Source of the DNA: Salaquimonas sp.
Lineage (GTDB): Bacteria; Pseudomonadota; Alphaproteobacteria; Rhizobiales; Rhizobiaceae
Assembly (NCBI GenBank): GCA_024639745.1
Contig: JAHEHW010000075.1
Span: 1 to 7,577 of the forward strand
Reading direction: 5' to 3'
Length of the DNA: 7,577 bases
This document shows positions 1 through 7,067 of this stretch, piece after piece. The notes beneath the pieces are model-generated. The model made no database searches and was not told the origin of the DNA. It saw only the letters and a list, made by a program, of their open reading frames with translations. Within the stretch, counting starts at the first letter, position 1, and each line of letters starts with the position of its first letter. A program made the position numbers and the translations under genes.

Positions 1-2
1 CA

Positions 3-281
3 GAAGGCTCGGTTCATCTTGCTTCCACCGACGCCATTGAAAACTACGGATATCGCATAGGTGAGGCGACATACGGTTTTCAGTTTCATTTTGAAGTTGG
101 ACCTGAGCACTTACAGAAGACGATCGAAAGAGGTGGGCATACGGTCAGTGAACAGCTGGGTGGAAGAGGGGATGTACTACTTCAAAATATCCATGAACAA
201 ATCGAGCAGCACATTGATGATGCCATTCAATTCTGTAATAGAGTGACGAATGAGTGGGCTGGTTTGTTAGGTGAAGCCTGA
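3..281 (+). CDS. Class I glutamine amidotransferase, C-terminal end (partial)
   Basis: The reading frame is open from the window edge to the TGA at 279-281, so this is the last 92 codons of a gene that starts upstream. It contains LASTDAIENYGYRIG followed by YGFQFHFEV. This is the C-terminal signature of class I (triad) glutamine amidotransferases, which release ammonia from glutamine or act on gamma-glutamyl compounds. The His of QFHFEV (codon 87-89) and the Glu two residues later (93-95) match the His and Glu of the Cys-His-Glu triad. The nucleophilic Cys would lie upstream of the window. The tail after the motif is helical and charged and has no second domain. It resembles stand-alone GMP-synthase-like amidotransferases, but the acceptor substrate cannot be told. 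A decayed integrase and a terminator follow it, so it is unlikely to be in the operon that starts at 943. Confidence 0.8.
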   Translation, partial: EGSVHLASTDAIENYGYRIGEATYGFQFHFEVGPEHLQKTIERGGHTVSEQLGGRGDVLLQNIHEQIEQHIDDAIQFCNRVTNEWAGLLGEA

Positions 282-396
282 AGTGATTGCGGGCCTCGCT
301 CGTCGAAGAGGATGATGCAATTTTTCAATTGCCATTAATTGGATTGAATAGAGAAACCGGTTGTTAGAAGGCAATTCCTGAAAGTTTTCTGGACGC

Positions 397-563
397 TTAG
401 CACCTAAACCATCCGGGTAACGCGCAACACAAAAACCTTGCTCGGGAGTGCTCTGTGCTATCCATCTTGGTGTGACCAAGAAGAAGTTGTACTGCCCGAA
501 GGTTTCCAATCTTCCGGTAAATCTCCGAACCGCTCCCATCCACCGCATCGCGCCGGGGCAACC
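397..563 (-). pseudogene. Decayed tyrosine recombinase (integrase), C-terminal remnant
   Basis: Read on the minus strand from base 522 to 454, the frame gives IYRKIGNLRAVQLLLGHTK followed by MDST. This is the highly characteristic C-terminal core of phage-type/XerC-like site-specific integrases. The frame ends at TAA (399-397). Just upstream, in another frame (about 563-523), GCPGAMRW lines up with the expected GTHSMRR segment, so an indel of about two bases separates the halves. The family's catalytic positions are damaged. The His of HxxR is replaced, although its Arg (CGG) remains. The residues after MDST read EHSRAR where the family has VRYLG, so the Tyr nucleophile is gone. The His in LLGH is kept. 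The remaining N-terminal part of about 200 or more residues is not detectable. It is therefore a non-functional scar. Family assignment is secure from the LLGHTK core; the exact ends are estimates. Confidence 0.8.
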
Positions 564-661
564 GCGCAAGCTATCCTATATCGACCGATATGGCTGAAAG
601 TTTGTCGAGTGCGAAGATCTCGGAAGGGCGGGAAGGGGACCTTCGGCTAGGTCAATAAATT

Positions 662-693
662 AGTCCGCTGTCAACAAAAAGCGGACTCTTTTC
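662..693 (+). terminator. Rho-independent-type terminator hairpin
   Basis: AGTCCGCT (662-669) and AGCGGACT (680-687) form a perfect 8-bp stem around a 10-nt A-rich loop, followed by CTTTTC. The T-run is short, so strength is uncertain. On the other strand the stem is followed by AATTTATT, so it could act weakly in both directions. It would insulate the operon starting at 943 from read-through out of the amidotransferase gene. Confidence 0.6.
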
Positions 694-885
694 AATATTA
701 TTAGTCATGTCCGGTTTGTGCCAGAAGGCGAAAGGTTCCACTAACCCTTAAAGAACCCATCGCTTCTGAATTGGACGCAGGGCGGAAGTTTGTCTGCTGT
801 CTCTAGCCAAGAGCTTCGTTGGGATTTCCAAATATAAAATTCTGGCGATCGTCGCTCAGGCTTGGCACGCCATACAAAAACTGTG

Positions 886-914
886 TTGACGAATTCCTAA
901 AAGCTTTGTAAGAA
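886..914 (+). promoter_or_regulatory. Candidate sigma-70-type promoter for the regulator-led operon
   Basis: TTGACG (886-891) matches the -35 consensus at five of six positions. TAAGAA (909-914), 17 bases further, is a weak -10 match (three of six). A start near 920 would lie inside the inverted repeat at 915-942, as expected for a repressor site that blocks initiation. No better pair is seen between the terminator hairpin and the start codon. The -10 weakness keeps this tentative. Confidence 0.4.
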
Positions 915-942
915 CTCTGAATTCAGAATACGGAATTCAGAG
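915..942. promoter_or_regulatory. Perfect inverted repeat, probable GntR operator
   Basis: CTCTGAATTC (915-924) and GAATTCAGAG (933-942) are exact reverse complements separated by 8 bases. The left arm is also part of the perfect 12-bp palindrome TCTGAATTCAGA (916-927), so two GAATTC-centred boxes lie 14 bp apart. The repeat ends at the base before the ATG at 943. GntR-family dimers bind inverted repeats and commonly repress their own operon, so this is the likely autoregulatory site. Binding is inferred, not shown. Confidence 0.6.
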
Positions 943-1641
943 ATGAAGATCATTCAGACCCAGCCATCTCTTGCCGATCAGGTTTACGGGGCAATCGTTG
1001 AAGAAATTTGTGACGGGTCTCTTCCTGCCGGCTCCCATCTTGTTCAGGAGCAACTCGCTGCACGACTTGGGGTTTCCCGCCAGCCGGTTCAGCAGGCCAT
1101 GGCCCTGCTAAAGGCAGATGGGATGGTGGAGGAGATGGGGCGGCGAGGGTTGCAGGTTACGCCGCTGGATCCCGATCTGATGCGCCACCACTACGAAATC
1201 AGGGCCGTATTGGATGGGCTTGCGGTTCAGGCTGCCGCTGCAAGGGCGCGTGACATACCAGGAATCGCGGATGAAATTGCGAGACGAGGCAGTGAGATAC
1301 TGAAGCAAGGCAAGGCGGCTGTTGCGAACGGGGCAGTGGGTGAGCAGGTGCGGCTTGACGAGGAACTTCATTCACTTTTCTACGAATATTCGGGCAATCC
1401 CCTGCTTGACCGCACCGCAGAACCGCATTGGCGGTTCCTTCGTCGAGCCATGGGCGAGGTGCTTCGGCGGGCGGAGCTTCCGTGTGAAATCTGGCGTCAG
1501 CACGAAGAGATTCTCGAAGCTATTGTGGCGGGCAATCCGGCACGCGCCGAGGCATTGATTGTGGACCACGATCTGCACGCGGCTGAGACACTGCACAGGG
1601 TGCTTTCCGAATGTGAGCCTGCAGCGTCGCAAGCGCTTTGA
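943..1641 (+). CDS. GntR-family transcriptional regulator, FCD (FadR-like) subfamily
   Basis: This 232-residue cytoplasmic DNA-binding regulator probably senses the pathway's acid or its CoA ester. The N-terminal winged helix-turn-helix spans about residues 10-76, with the recognition region around EQLAARLGVSRQPVQQAMAL (37-56). The C-terminal FCD ligand domain spans about 80-222. It shows the expected metal/ligand residues Asp139 and His143 (DEELHSLFYEYSGN), His187 (RQHEEIL) and His209 or His212. Length is normal for the subfamily. The start at 943 is the only one possible, because an in-frame TAA lies at 898-900 and no other start codon intervenes. No Shine-Dalgarno sequence stands at the right distance, so translation may be leaderless or weak. 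It is the first gene of the operon, 32 nt before the synthetase, which fits an autoregulated local repressor. The effector is unknown. Confidence 0.9.
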   Translation: MKIIQTQPSLADQVYGAIVEEICDGSLPAGSHLVQEQLAARLGVSRQPVQQAMALLKADGMVEEMGRRGLQVTPLDPDLMRHHYEIRAVLDGLAVQAAAARARDIPGIADEIARRGSEILKQGKAAVANGAVGEQVRLDEELHSLFYEYSGNPLLDRTAEPHWRFLRRAMGEVLRRAELPCEIWRQHEEILEAIVAGNPARAEALIVDHDLHAAETLHRVLSECEPAASQAL

Positions 1642-1673
1642 TCCGATCACTTTCCTAGTTGGGGAACTTCTAA

Positions 1674-3236
1674 ATGACAGACGTGTTGACAATCGGTGGC
1701 ATGCTGACCGCGCACGCCCGACTTCAACCAGATCGTATTGGTGCGCGTGATCTTGAACGTGAGATATCCTTCAGCCAATGGAATGACAGGTCCTGCCGGC
1801 TTGCAAATGCCTTGCTGGGCCTTGGGTTGAAGAAAGAGGACCGCGTCGGCGTTTTTGCTTATAACCGACTCGAGTGGGCCGAGATCTATGTTGCCGTCGC
1901 AAAAGCGGGCCTTGTCGCGGTCCCTGTCAACTTTCGGCTTACCGCATCGGAGGCGACGTTCATTTGTCAGGATTGCCAAGTCGCGGCGCTCATATCGGAG
2001 CAGGCGATGCTTGGGGTGGCAAGTGATGTTCGGGAGAATCTTTCTCTGCCCGAGGGGCGGCATATCCATTTTGGTGCCGACGACACGCCGGCTGGCTGGA
2101 CCTCTTTTGAGGAATTGATCGCAAAGGCATCAGCCGACGAACCAGAACAGGCTGTGGTCCCGGATGATCCCTGGTGCCTGGTGTACACGTCAGGCACAAC
2201 GGGCAATCCTAAGGGAGCCATTCGCGGCCATCGGGGGATGGCAATGCTTGCCTTCATGACGCAGGTCGAACTTGGGCTCAGTCGTAATGACGATGCACTG
2301 CTTGTAATGCCGATGTGTCATGCAAACTCCCTCAATTTCTTCACTGCGTTCCTTTCGATCGGCGCGAGGGCTACGATATTCTCTCGGCAGAGTTTCGATC
2401 CTGCTCTCTGTCTCCAAACAATCGGCGGCATGGGAATAACTTTCTCTTCACTTGTGCCGACTCATTTTACGATGATGCTCGATGTTCCGGAAGCCGAAAG
2501 GGGCAAGGCTAATTTCGCCAGAGTTGAAAAACTAATGGTCTCTTCGGCACCGGCACGCGCGGAAACCAAGCGCGCTGTTATGGAGATGTTCCCGAACTCC
2601 GGCCTTTTCGAACTCTATGGTTCGACCGAGGCTGGCTGGGTCACGATGTTGCATCCCAATGAGCAATTCGACCATCTGGGCACGGTCGGACGGGAGGTCG
2701 TGGGTTCATCCCCGATCCGCCTCCTCGATGATGATGGTAACGAAGTACCGGATGGCGAACCTGGCGAACTCTATTCTTGCGGGCCCTATGCCTTTGACGG
2801 GTACTGGAACCTGCCGGAGAAGACCGCTGAAGCCTTCAGGGGAGAATATCTCTCGGTGGGCGATATGGCCTTGCGGGATGAAGACGGGTTCATCCGCCTC
2901 ATCGATCGCAAGAAGAACATGATTATCACCGGTGGCGAAAACGTCTATCCTTCAGAAGTCGAATTGGTTCTTGCCGCCCATGCATCAGTCAAGGATGTAG
3001 CAGTTGTCGGTCTGCCTGATGAAAAATGGGGGGAACGGGTGGCTGCTGCAGTCGTTCTACGTGACGGCAAAAAGGTTGACGCTAATGAACTGATCGCCTG
3101 GTCGAAAGACCGACTGGCCGGTTACAAACAGCCCCGGACCATTCAATTTCTCTCTTCCGAAGAGATGCCCCGCAATGCAACTGGTAAGATCCTGCATAGA
3201 CTCCTCCGCGACATGCTCGCGGACAGGGTCAGCTAA
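1674..3236 (+). CDS. AMP-forming acyl-CoA synthetase (class I adenylate-forming enzyme)
   Basis: A 520-residue ligase of the ANL superfamily that activates a carboxylic acid with ATP to an acyl-AMP and then to the CoA thioester. All core motifs are present in order: the P-loop [11 protein letters not shown] (171-181), YGSTE (315-319), the ribose-binding Asp in SVGD (Asp397), the hinge segment [20 protein letters not shown] (411-430) and the adenylation Lys in NATGK (Lys505). There is no signal peptide or membrane segment, and the length is typical of FadD/medium-chain type ligases. GGGGA at 1661-1665, 8 nt from the ATG, supports the start. It would perform the entry step of the pathway. Its position matches that of LvaE in the Pseudomonas levulinate operon by function, but the acid bound here cannot be deduced. 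Other options are aromatic-acid or steroid side-chain CoA ligases of the same fold. Confidence 0.92.
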   Translation: MTDVLTIGGMLTAHARLQPDRIGARDLEREISFSQWNDRSCRLANALLGLGLKKEDRVGVFAYNRLEWAEIYVAVAKAGLVAVPVNFRLTASEATFICQDCQVAALISEQAMLGVASDVRENLSLPEGRHIHFGADDTPAGWTSFEELIAKASADEPEQAVVPDDPWCLVYTSGTTGNPKGAIRGHRGMAMLAFMTQVELGLSRNDDALLVMPMCHANSLNFFTAFLSIGARATIFSRQSFDPALCLQTIGGMGITFSSLVPTHFTMMLDVPEAERGKANFARVEKLMVSSAPARAETKRAVMEMFPNSGLFELYGSTEAGWVTMLHPNEQFDHLGTVGREVVGSSPIRLLDDDGNEVPDGEPGELYSCGPYAFDGYWNLPEKTAEAFRGEYLSVGDMALRDEDGFIRLIDRKKNMIITGGENVYPSEVELVLAAHASVKDVAVVGLPDEKWGERVAAAVVLRDGKKVDANELIAWSKDRLAGYKQPRTIQFLSSEEMPRNATGKILHRLLRDMLADRVS

Positions 3237-3267
3237 AGGGTATCTCAAAAGGTTTCTACTTTTGTAT

Positions 3268-3271
3268 GGAG
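3268..3271 (+). promoter_or_regulatory. Ribosome binding site that sets the start of the ThDP enzyme
   Basis: GGAG lies 8 nt before the ATG at 3280. The open frame extends 35 codons upstream to an ATG at 3175, but that start lies inside the synthetase gene and would add residues before the first ThDP-fold helix. The GGAG site decides for 3280. Confidence 0.75.
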
Positions 3272-3279
3272 ATAATCAA

Positions 3280-5016
3280 ATGACCGAAATGCGGGACCTT
3301 AACAGTGATGACGACAGCGTGGCGGCCTGGATTGCGAGCACGCTTTATAGGCGCGGAATAAGGCGCATATTTGGTCTGCAGGGTGGGCATATTCAGCCGA
3401 TCTGGGATCACGCCGCACGTATTGGAATCGAGATCGTCGATGTGCGCGATGAAGGTGCGGCCGTTCACATGGCACATGCCCATGCAGAACTTACCGGTGA
3501 ACTGGGTGTTGCTATGGCAACCGCCGGTCCCGGTGTTACCAATTGCGTGACGGGAATTGCTAATGCATCGCTCGCCAGAGCACCCGTACTTCTGATCGGG
3601 GGCTGTACCTCCCGGTTTCAGGCCAATATGGGCCCGCTTCAGGATATACCTCATGTTGAAATCCTTAAGCCTGTTAGCCGGTACGCGCGAACGGCACGGG
3701 TTGCCGATCAGGTCATCAGGGAACTGGACGAGGCGATAGCCTGCGCAAATGGCGATCTTGCGGAGCCCGGACCTTCCTATATCGAAGTGCCAACGGATGT
3801 CCTCAGAACAAGGGTATCTGAGCGACTCATTCCGGAAGATTGGATGCTGCCGAAGGCTCGTCGGCATTATGTCGCAGACCAACAGCTGATAGATGAGGCT
3901 GCTAAAGCAATCCGGAATTCGAAGCGTCCTCTGATTGTCAGTGGCCGGGGCGCGCGTGGTGCCGGGGATCAGATCACCAAGTTCCTTGATGCAGCGAACG
4001 CGCTTTATCTTGATACGCAGGAAAGTCGTGGTCTGGTTCCTTCAGATCATCCTTCGGTCGTAGGTGCAGTCCGAGCAGCAGCTATGGGGCAAGCCGATCT
4101 CGTGATCACCTTGGGAAGAAAGCTCGACTATCAGTTGGGGTTCGGTTCGCCAGCTGTTTTTCCCGAAGCCAGTTTCTTGAGAATAGCCGATACCGCTGGC
4201 GAACTTGTCGACAATCGCCGGGGGGCGCCAGAGATTCTGGCGTCGGTCGATCTGGCGCTCGAACAGATCATGGAGGCCCTTGGCAACAATGCCGGAAAGC
4301 GGGATGAGCATTGGCTGGAAGGATTGCGTGCCAAGCACCGGGAACGCATCGCAAAAGGAGAAGAGGCATCCGTGCCGCAGAAAGGGGCAGACGGCAAAAT
4401 CCATCCTCTCGCCATTTTCGAAGCGATCAGCAAAACTGCGGAACCAGATTATATCGGGATAGCGGATGGCGGCGATTTATTGAGTTTTGCGCGGATCGGG
4501 CTTAAGGCTCGAACCTATCTGGATGCAGGTGCTTTCGGTTGTCTCGGTGTCGGAGTTCCCTTTGCCGTGGCCGCAGCACTGGCTTATCCGGACCGGCAGG
4601 TCATTTCAGTCAACGGCGACGGTGCCTACGGTATCAACGCCATGGAAATTGATACGGCGGTCAGACATGGGGCAAAAGCGGTATTCATCGTCTCCAACAA
4701 TGCAGCCTGGAACATCGAGCGGTATGATCAGGAAGTAAACTATGGTGGCCGTGTCGTGGGCACATTGCTTCAGCATTCCGATTATGCAGGCATGGCCAAA
4801 GCACTTGGTGCTTACGGCGAACGCGTCGAAGATCCATCCGAACTGCAGGCAGCGGTTAAGCGTGCCCTTGCCAATGCGCCAGCGGTAATCGATGTGCTTA
4901 CTTCCCAGCAGGCCGTTTCCTCGGATGCCAAAAAGGGGCTCGGCTTTGTGCCGGATTATCAGCCGCTGACCGCCTGGGATGATGCCGAACGGAAGAGGCG
5001 GATGGCGACATCATGA
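3280..5016 (+). CDS. ThDP-dependent enzyme of the acetolactate synthase / 2-hydroxyacyl-CoA lyase type
   Basis: A 578-residue soluble enzyme with the three-domain layout of the ThDP decarboxylase superfamily. The N-terminal Pyr domain (about 12-180) carries the cofactor-activating Glu58 in [10 protein letters not shown] and the GPGVTN loop (83-88). The middle FAD/nucleotide-fold domain spans about 200-360. The C-terminal PP domain holds the ThDP/Mg motif: GDG (446-448), 24 residues, then NN (473-474), continuing as [12 protein letters not shown]. Length is close to acetolactate synthase, oxalyl-CoA decarboxylase and 2-hydroxyacyl-CoA lyase. It lies 43 nt after the CoA ligase and in a catabolic operon. 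No acetolactate synthase small subunit is nearby, so amino-acid synthesis is unlikely. A lyase or carboligase acting on a 2-hydroxy- or 2-oxo-acyl-CoA is the best guess. It could also cleave a cyclic 1,2-diketone. The exact reaction is unresolved. Confidence 0.85.
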   Translation: MTEMRDLNSDDDSVAAWIASTLYRRGIRRIFGLQGGHIQPIWDHAARIGIEIVDVRDEGAAVHMAHAHAELTGELGVAMATAGPGVTNCVTGIANASLARAPVLLIGGCTSRFQANMGPLQDIPHVEILKPVSRYARTARVADQVIRELDEAIACANGDLAEPGPSYIEVPTDVLRTRVSERLIPEDWMLPKARRHYVADQQLIDEAAKAIRNSKRPLIVSGRGARGAGDQITKFLDAANALYLDTQESRGLVPSDHPSVVGAVRAAAMGQADLVITLGRKLDYQLGFGSPAVFPEASFLRIADTAGELVDNRRGAPEILASVDLALEQIMEALGNNAGKRDEHWLEGLRAKHRERIAKGEEASVPQKGADGKIHPLAIFEAISKTAEPDYIGIADGGDLLSFARIGLKARTYLDAGAFGCLGVGVPFAVAAALAYPDRQVISVNGDGAYGINAMEIDTAVRHGAKAVFIVSNNAAWNIERYDQEVNYGGRVVGTLLQHSDYAGMAKALGAYGERVEDPSELQAAVKRALANAPAVIDVLTSQQAVSSDAKKGLGFVPDYQPLTAWDDAERKRRMATS

Positions 5017-5093
5017 GGTCTCGTCAATTTTCTCAGCTTGTCTGCACATTATTTTCGTATCCAAATTATCTGAATTGCCTTGGTTTCGTGCCC

Positions 5094-5098
5094 GGAGG
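5094..5098 (+). promoter_or_regulatory. Ribosome binding site that sets the SDR start
   Basis: A full GGAGG lies 9 nt before the ATG at 5108. The frame is open further upstream to an ATG at 4979, but that would overlap the preceding gene and add 43 residues ahead of the SDR first strand. This site fixes the start at 5108. Confidence 0.8.
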
Positions 5099-5107
5099 CT
5101 TCCAGGT

Positions 5108-5854
5108 ATGGAACTGAATATAAAAGACAAGCAGATTCTTGTCACCGGCGCTTCAAGCGGCTTGGGAGAGCATTTCGCGCGGCTGCTGGCATCCGAGGGA
5201 GCGCATGTGACGCTCGCTGCACGACGGCTTGAGCGCGTTGAGGAAATAGCCCGCGAATTGCAGCAGGATGGATGCGCCGTTCAGTCAGTAGAGCTCGATG
5301 TGTGCGATCTCGCATCCGTCACATCCCTTTTCGATGGACTGCGAGCTTTCGACGTTGTCGTCAACAATGCAGGGATCACCGGTGAAGGCGCGGCGCTCGA
5401 TATACCGGTAGAGGACTTCAAAACGGTACTCGACACCAATCTTACCGGCGCCTATCAGATAGCCCAGGCGGCGGCGCGCCGGATGAAGGATGCCGGCGGG
5501 GGCTCGATCATCAATATTGCATCGATCCTTGGTCTCCGCGTTGCAAAAATGGTCGCGGCCTATACCGCTTCCAAGGCCGGCCTGGTGCAATTGACCAAGG
5601 CGCTGGCGCTCGAGTGGGCGCGATATGACATCCGGGTCAATGCGCTTTGCCCTGGCTATATCGAAACACCGATCAATTCGGCATTCTTCCAATCGGAGGC
5701 CGGACAAGCATTGATCAAGCGGATTCCGCAGCGTCGTCTCGGCCAGTTCGAAGACCTGGATGGCGCGCTGATCCTGCTTGCCTCCGATCGTTCCGCCTTC
5801 ATGACCGGCTCCGTCATCGCAATTGATGGCGGGCATCTCGTTTCAGGACTGTGA
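5108..5854 (+). CDS. Short-chain dehydrogenase/reductase (classical SDR)
   Basis: A 248-residue NAD(P)-dependent oxidoreductase of the classical SDR family, the usual length for FabG-like enzymes. The motifs are intact: cofactor loop TGASSGLG (13-20), NNAG (86-89), Asn111, Ser139 and the YxxxK catalytic pair Tyr152/Lys156 (AYTASK), then PGYIETP (182-188). The end of the second strand reads LAARRLERV, with no Asp and two Arg, which favours NADP(H) over NAD(H). This is an inference from the family rule. It probably interconverts a keto and a hydroxy group on the acid or its CoA ester, like LvaD in levulinate catabolism. It follows the ThDP gene after 91 nt, the longest gap inside the operon. 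The dehydrogenase start codon lies 7 nt beyond its stop. Confidence 0.92.
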   Translation: MELNIKDKQILVTGASSGLGEHFARLLASEGAHVTLAARRLERVEEIARELQQDGCAVQSVELDVCDLASVTSLFDGLRAFDVVVNNAGITGEGAALDIPVEDFKTVLDTNLTGAYQIAQAAARRMKDAGGGSIINIASILGLRVAKMVAAYTASKAGLVQLTKALALEWARYDIRVNALCPGYIETPINSAFFQSEAGQALIKRIPQRRLGQFEDLDGALILLASDRSAFMTGSVIAIDGGHLVSGL

Positions 5855-5856
5855 GG
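5853..5856 (+). promoter_or_regulatory. Ribosome binding site overlapping the SDR stop codon
   Basis: GAGG overlaps the SDR stop (TGA, 5852-5854) and lies 5 nt before the ATG at 5862. It chooses this start over an in-frame ATG at 5823, which would place 13 extra residues before the MDFTISPEV start typical of acyl-CoA dehydrogenases. The arrangement implies translational coupling. Confidence 0.65.
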
Positions 5857-5861
5857 ACATT

Positions 5862-7067
5862 ATGGATTTTACTATTTCACCAGAGGTTGCGGATCTTAAG
5901 AAGCGAATTGAAGCATTCGTCGAAGAGTATTTGTTGCCTGCAGAAAGCGACCCCGGCGCTTATGACGACCATGAGAATATTTCGCTGGAGCGATTGGAGG
6001 CATTGCGGGCGAAAGCACATGAAGACGGACTCTGGTGTCTCCAGTTGAGCCCGGAATTCGGAGGGCAGGGCCTCGGCAAGGTCGGGATGTCAGTGTGCTA
6101 CGAAGCGATGAACCGGTCGATATTTGGGCCGGTTGTCTTTAACTCAGCTGCCCCTGACGACGGCAACATGATGGTTCTGGAAGAACTGGGAACAGTGGCG
6201 CAAAAAGAGCGTTGGCTGAGGCCGATCGCAGAGGGGAAAGTTCGCTCTGCCTTCGCCATGACCGAGCCAGATCCTGGATCGGGTTCAGATCCCGGCATGA
6301 TGCAGACGACTGCGCGTCCTGATGGGAATGATTACATCATAGAAGGCCATAAGTGGTTCATTACCGGCGCGGCGGAGGCCGGGCATCTCATCCTGATCGC
6401 GAGAACTTCCGACGACCTGAAACGTGGCCATACGGCCTTTCTGTTTCACAAGGACGATCCAGGTTGGGAAATCACCCGCCGTATCGGCATCATGGGACCT
6501 GAAGAGCATGGCGGGCACTGCGAGCTTGTTTTCAACGGTTTGCGCATTCCGAAGGAAAACGTATTGCTCGCCGAAGGCCGTGGCCTGAAGGTGGCACAGA
6601 CGCGCCTGGGACCCGCACGCCTTACGCATTGCATGAGATGGTTGGGGCTTTCGAAGCGTTGCGTTGAAATCGCCAAGGAATATGCAGATCGACGAATGGG
6701 CTTCGGGGTCCGGCTGGCTGACCGCGAGAGCATCCAGATCATGCTCGGGGATTTGGCAATGCAGATCGAAATCGGACGTCTTCTCGTTATGAAAGCGGCA
6801 TGGGAAATCGATCAGGGACGGTATGGCCAGAAGGAAGTGTCGATGGCCAAAATCCATGTCGCCAACCTGCTGCATAAGGCAGCGGATACGGCAATTCAGA
6901 TCAACGGTGCCCGCGGATATTCGAAAGATACCATTCTCGAATGGATTTATCGTTATGCACGTCAGGCCAGGCTGGTCGATGGAGCAGATGAGGTCCACAA
7001 GATGTTGCTCAATCGACATTTGGGTAACGAGGGCAAGGCGTTCCACGAATGGGATGTCATCTCATGA
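5862..7067 (+). CDS. Acyl-CoA dehydrogenase family protein, ACAD10/11-like
   Basis: A 401-residue flavoprotein with the full acyl-CoA dehydrogenase fold: an N-terminal helical domain (about 1-125), the beta domain starting at FAMTEPDPGSGSD (131-143) with KWFITGA (164-170), and a C-terminal helical domain containing RLGPARLTHCMRWLG (248-262) and the FAD-contacting INGARGYSKDT (347-357). The end reads RLVDGADEVH (370-379) instead of the YEGT-type segment of ordinary short/medium-chain dehydrogenases. The RxTHCMRWxG and DGxDEVH signatures belong to the ACAD10/ACAD11 subgroup. Members of this subgroup work with an APH-type kinase on 4-hydroxyacyl-CoAs (ACAD11, LvaC of Pseudomonas putida). A broken kinase gene overlaps its stop codon by ATGA, which supports that role. 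Dehydrogenation of a branched acyl-CoA is the alternative. The gene itself looks intact. Confidence 0.92.
   Translation: MDFTISPEVADLKKRIEAFVEEYLLPAESDPGAYDDHENISLERLEALRAKAHEDGLWCLQLSPEFGGQGLGKVGMSVCYEAMNRSIFGPVVFNSAAPDDGNMMVLEELGTVAQKERWLRPIAEGKVRSAFAMTEPDPGSGSDPGMMQTTARPDGNDYIIEGHKWFITGAAEAGHLILIARTSDDLKRGHTAFLFHKDDPGWEITRRIGIMGPEEHGGHCELVFNGLRIPKENVLLAEGRGLKVAQTRLGPARLTHCMRWLGLSKRCVEIAKEYADRRMGFGVRLADRESIQIMLGDLAMQIEIGRLLVMKAAWEIDQGRYGQKEVSMAKIHVANLLHKAADTAIQINGARGYSKDTILEWIYRYARQARLVDGADEVHKMLLNRHLGNEGKAFHEWDVIS

Larger units (their letters stand above)
282..942. other. Intergenic region without an intact gene; mobile-element scar
   Basis: No frame in these 661 bases gives a convincing intact protein. 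What can be supported is a decayed tyrosine recombinase on the minus strand, a hairpin with a T-run, a candidate promoter and an inverted repeat next to the gntR-type start. Two weaker hairpins are also visible: GACCT/AGGTC at 638-653 with a 6-nt loop, and ATATCG/CGATAT at 578-591 with a 2-nt spacer. Bases 282-396 and 694-885 hold nothing that I recognise. The region reads as an old integration or recombination site between the amidotransferase gene and the catabolic operon. Confidence 0.6.

Noticed and set aside
267..569. A 100-codon open frame on the minus strand
   Set aside because: It covers the integrase remnant mostly in the wrong frame; the recognisable LLGHTK core lies in another frame. 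It is a by-product of the frameshifted pseudogene, not a gene.
578..591. ATATCG-AC-CGATAT as a possible operator or recombination site
   Set aside because: Six-base arms of mixed sequence are expected by chance in a region of this size, and nothing nearby uses it.
3175..3279. A longer N-terminus for the ThDP enzyme
   Set aside because: It would begin inside the synthetase gene, and the 35 extra residues read as out-of-frame synthetase. GGAG at 3268-3271 supports the start at 3280.
3256..3882. A 208-codon open frame on the minus strand
   Set aside because: It is antisense to the ThDP enzyme's conserved Pyr domain and has no recognisable motifs.
6285..7046. A 253-codon open frame on the minus strand
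   Set aside because: It lies entirely antisense to the acyl-CoA dehydrogenase, whose motifs are unmistakable. The product is Cys/His-rich with no family signature, and no ribosome binding site or operon context supports it.
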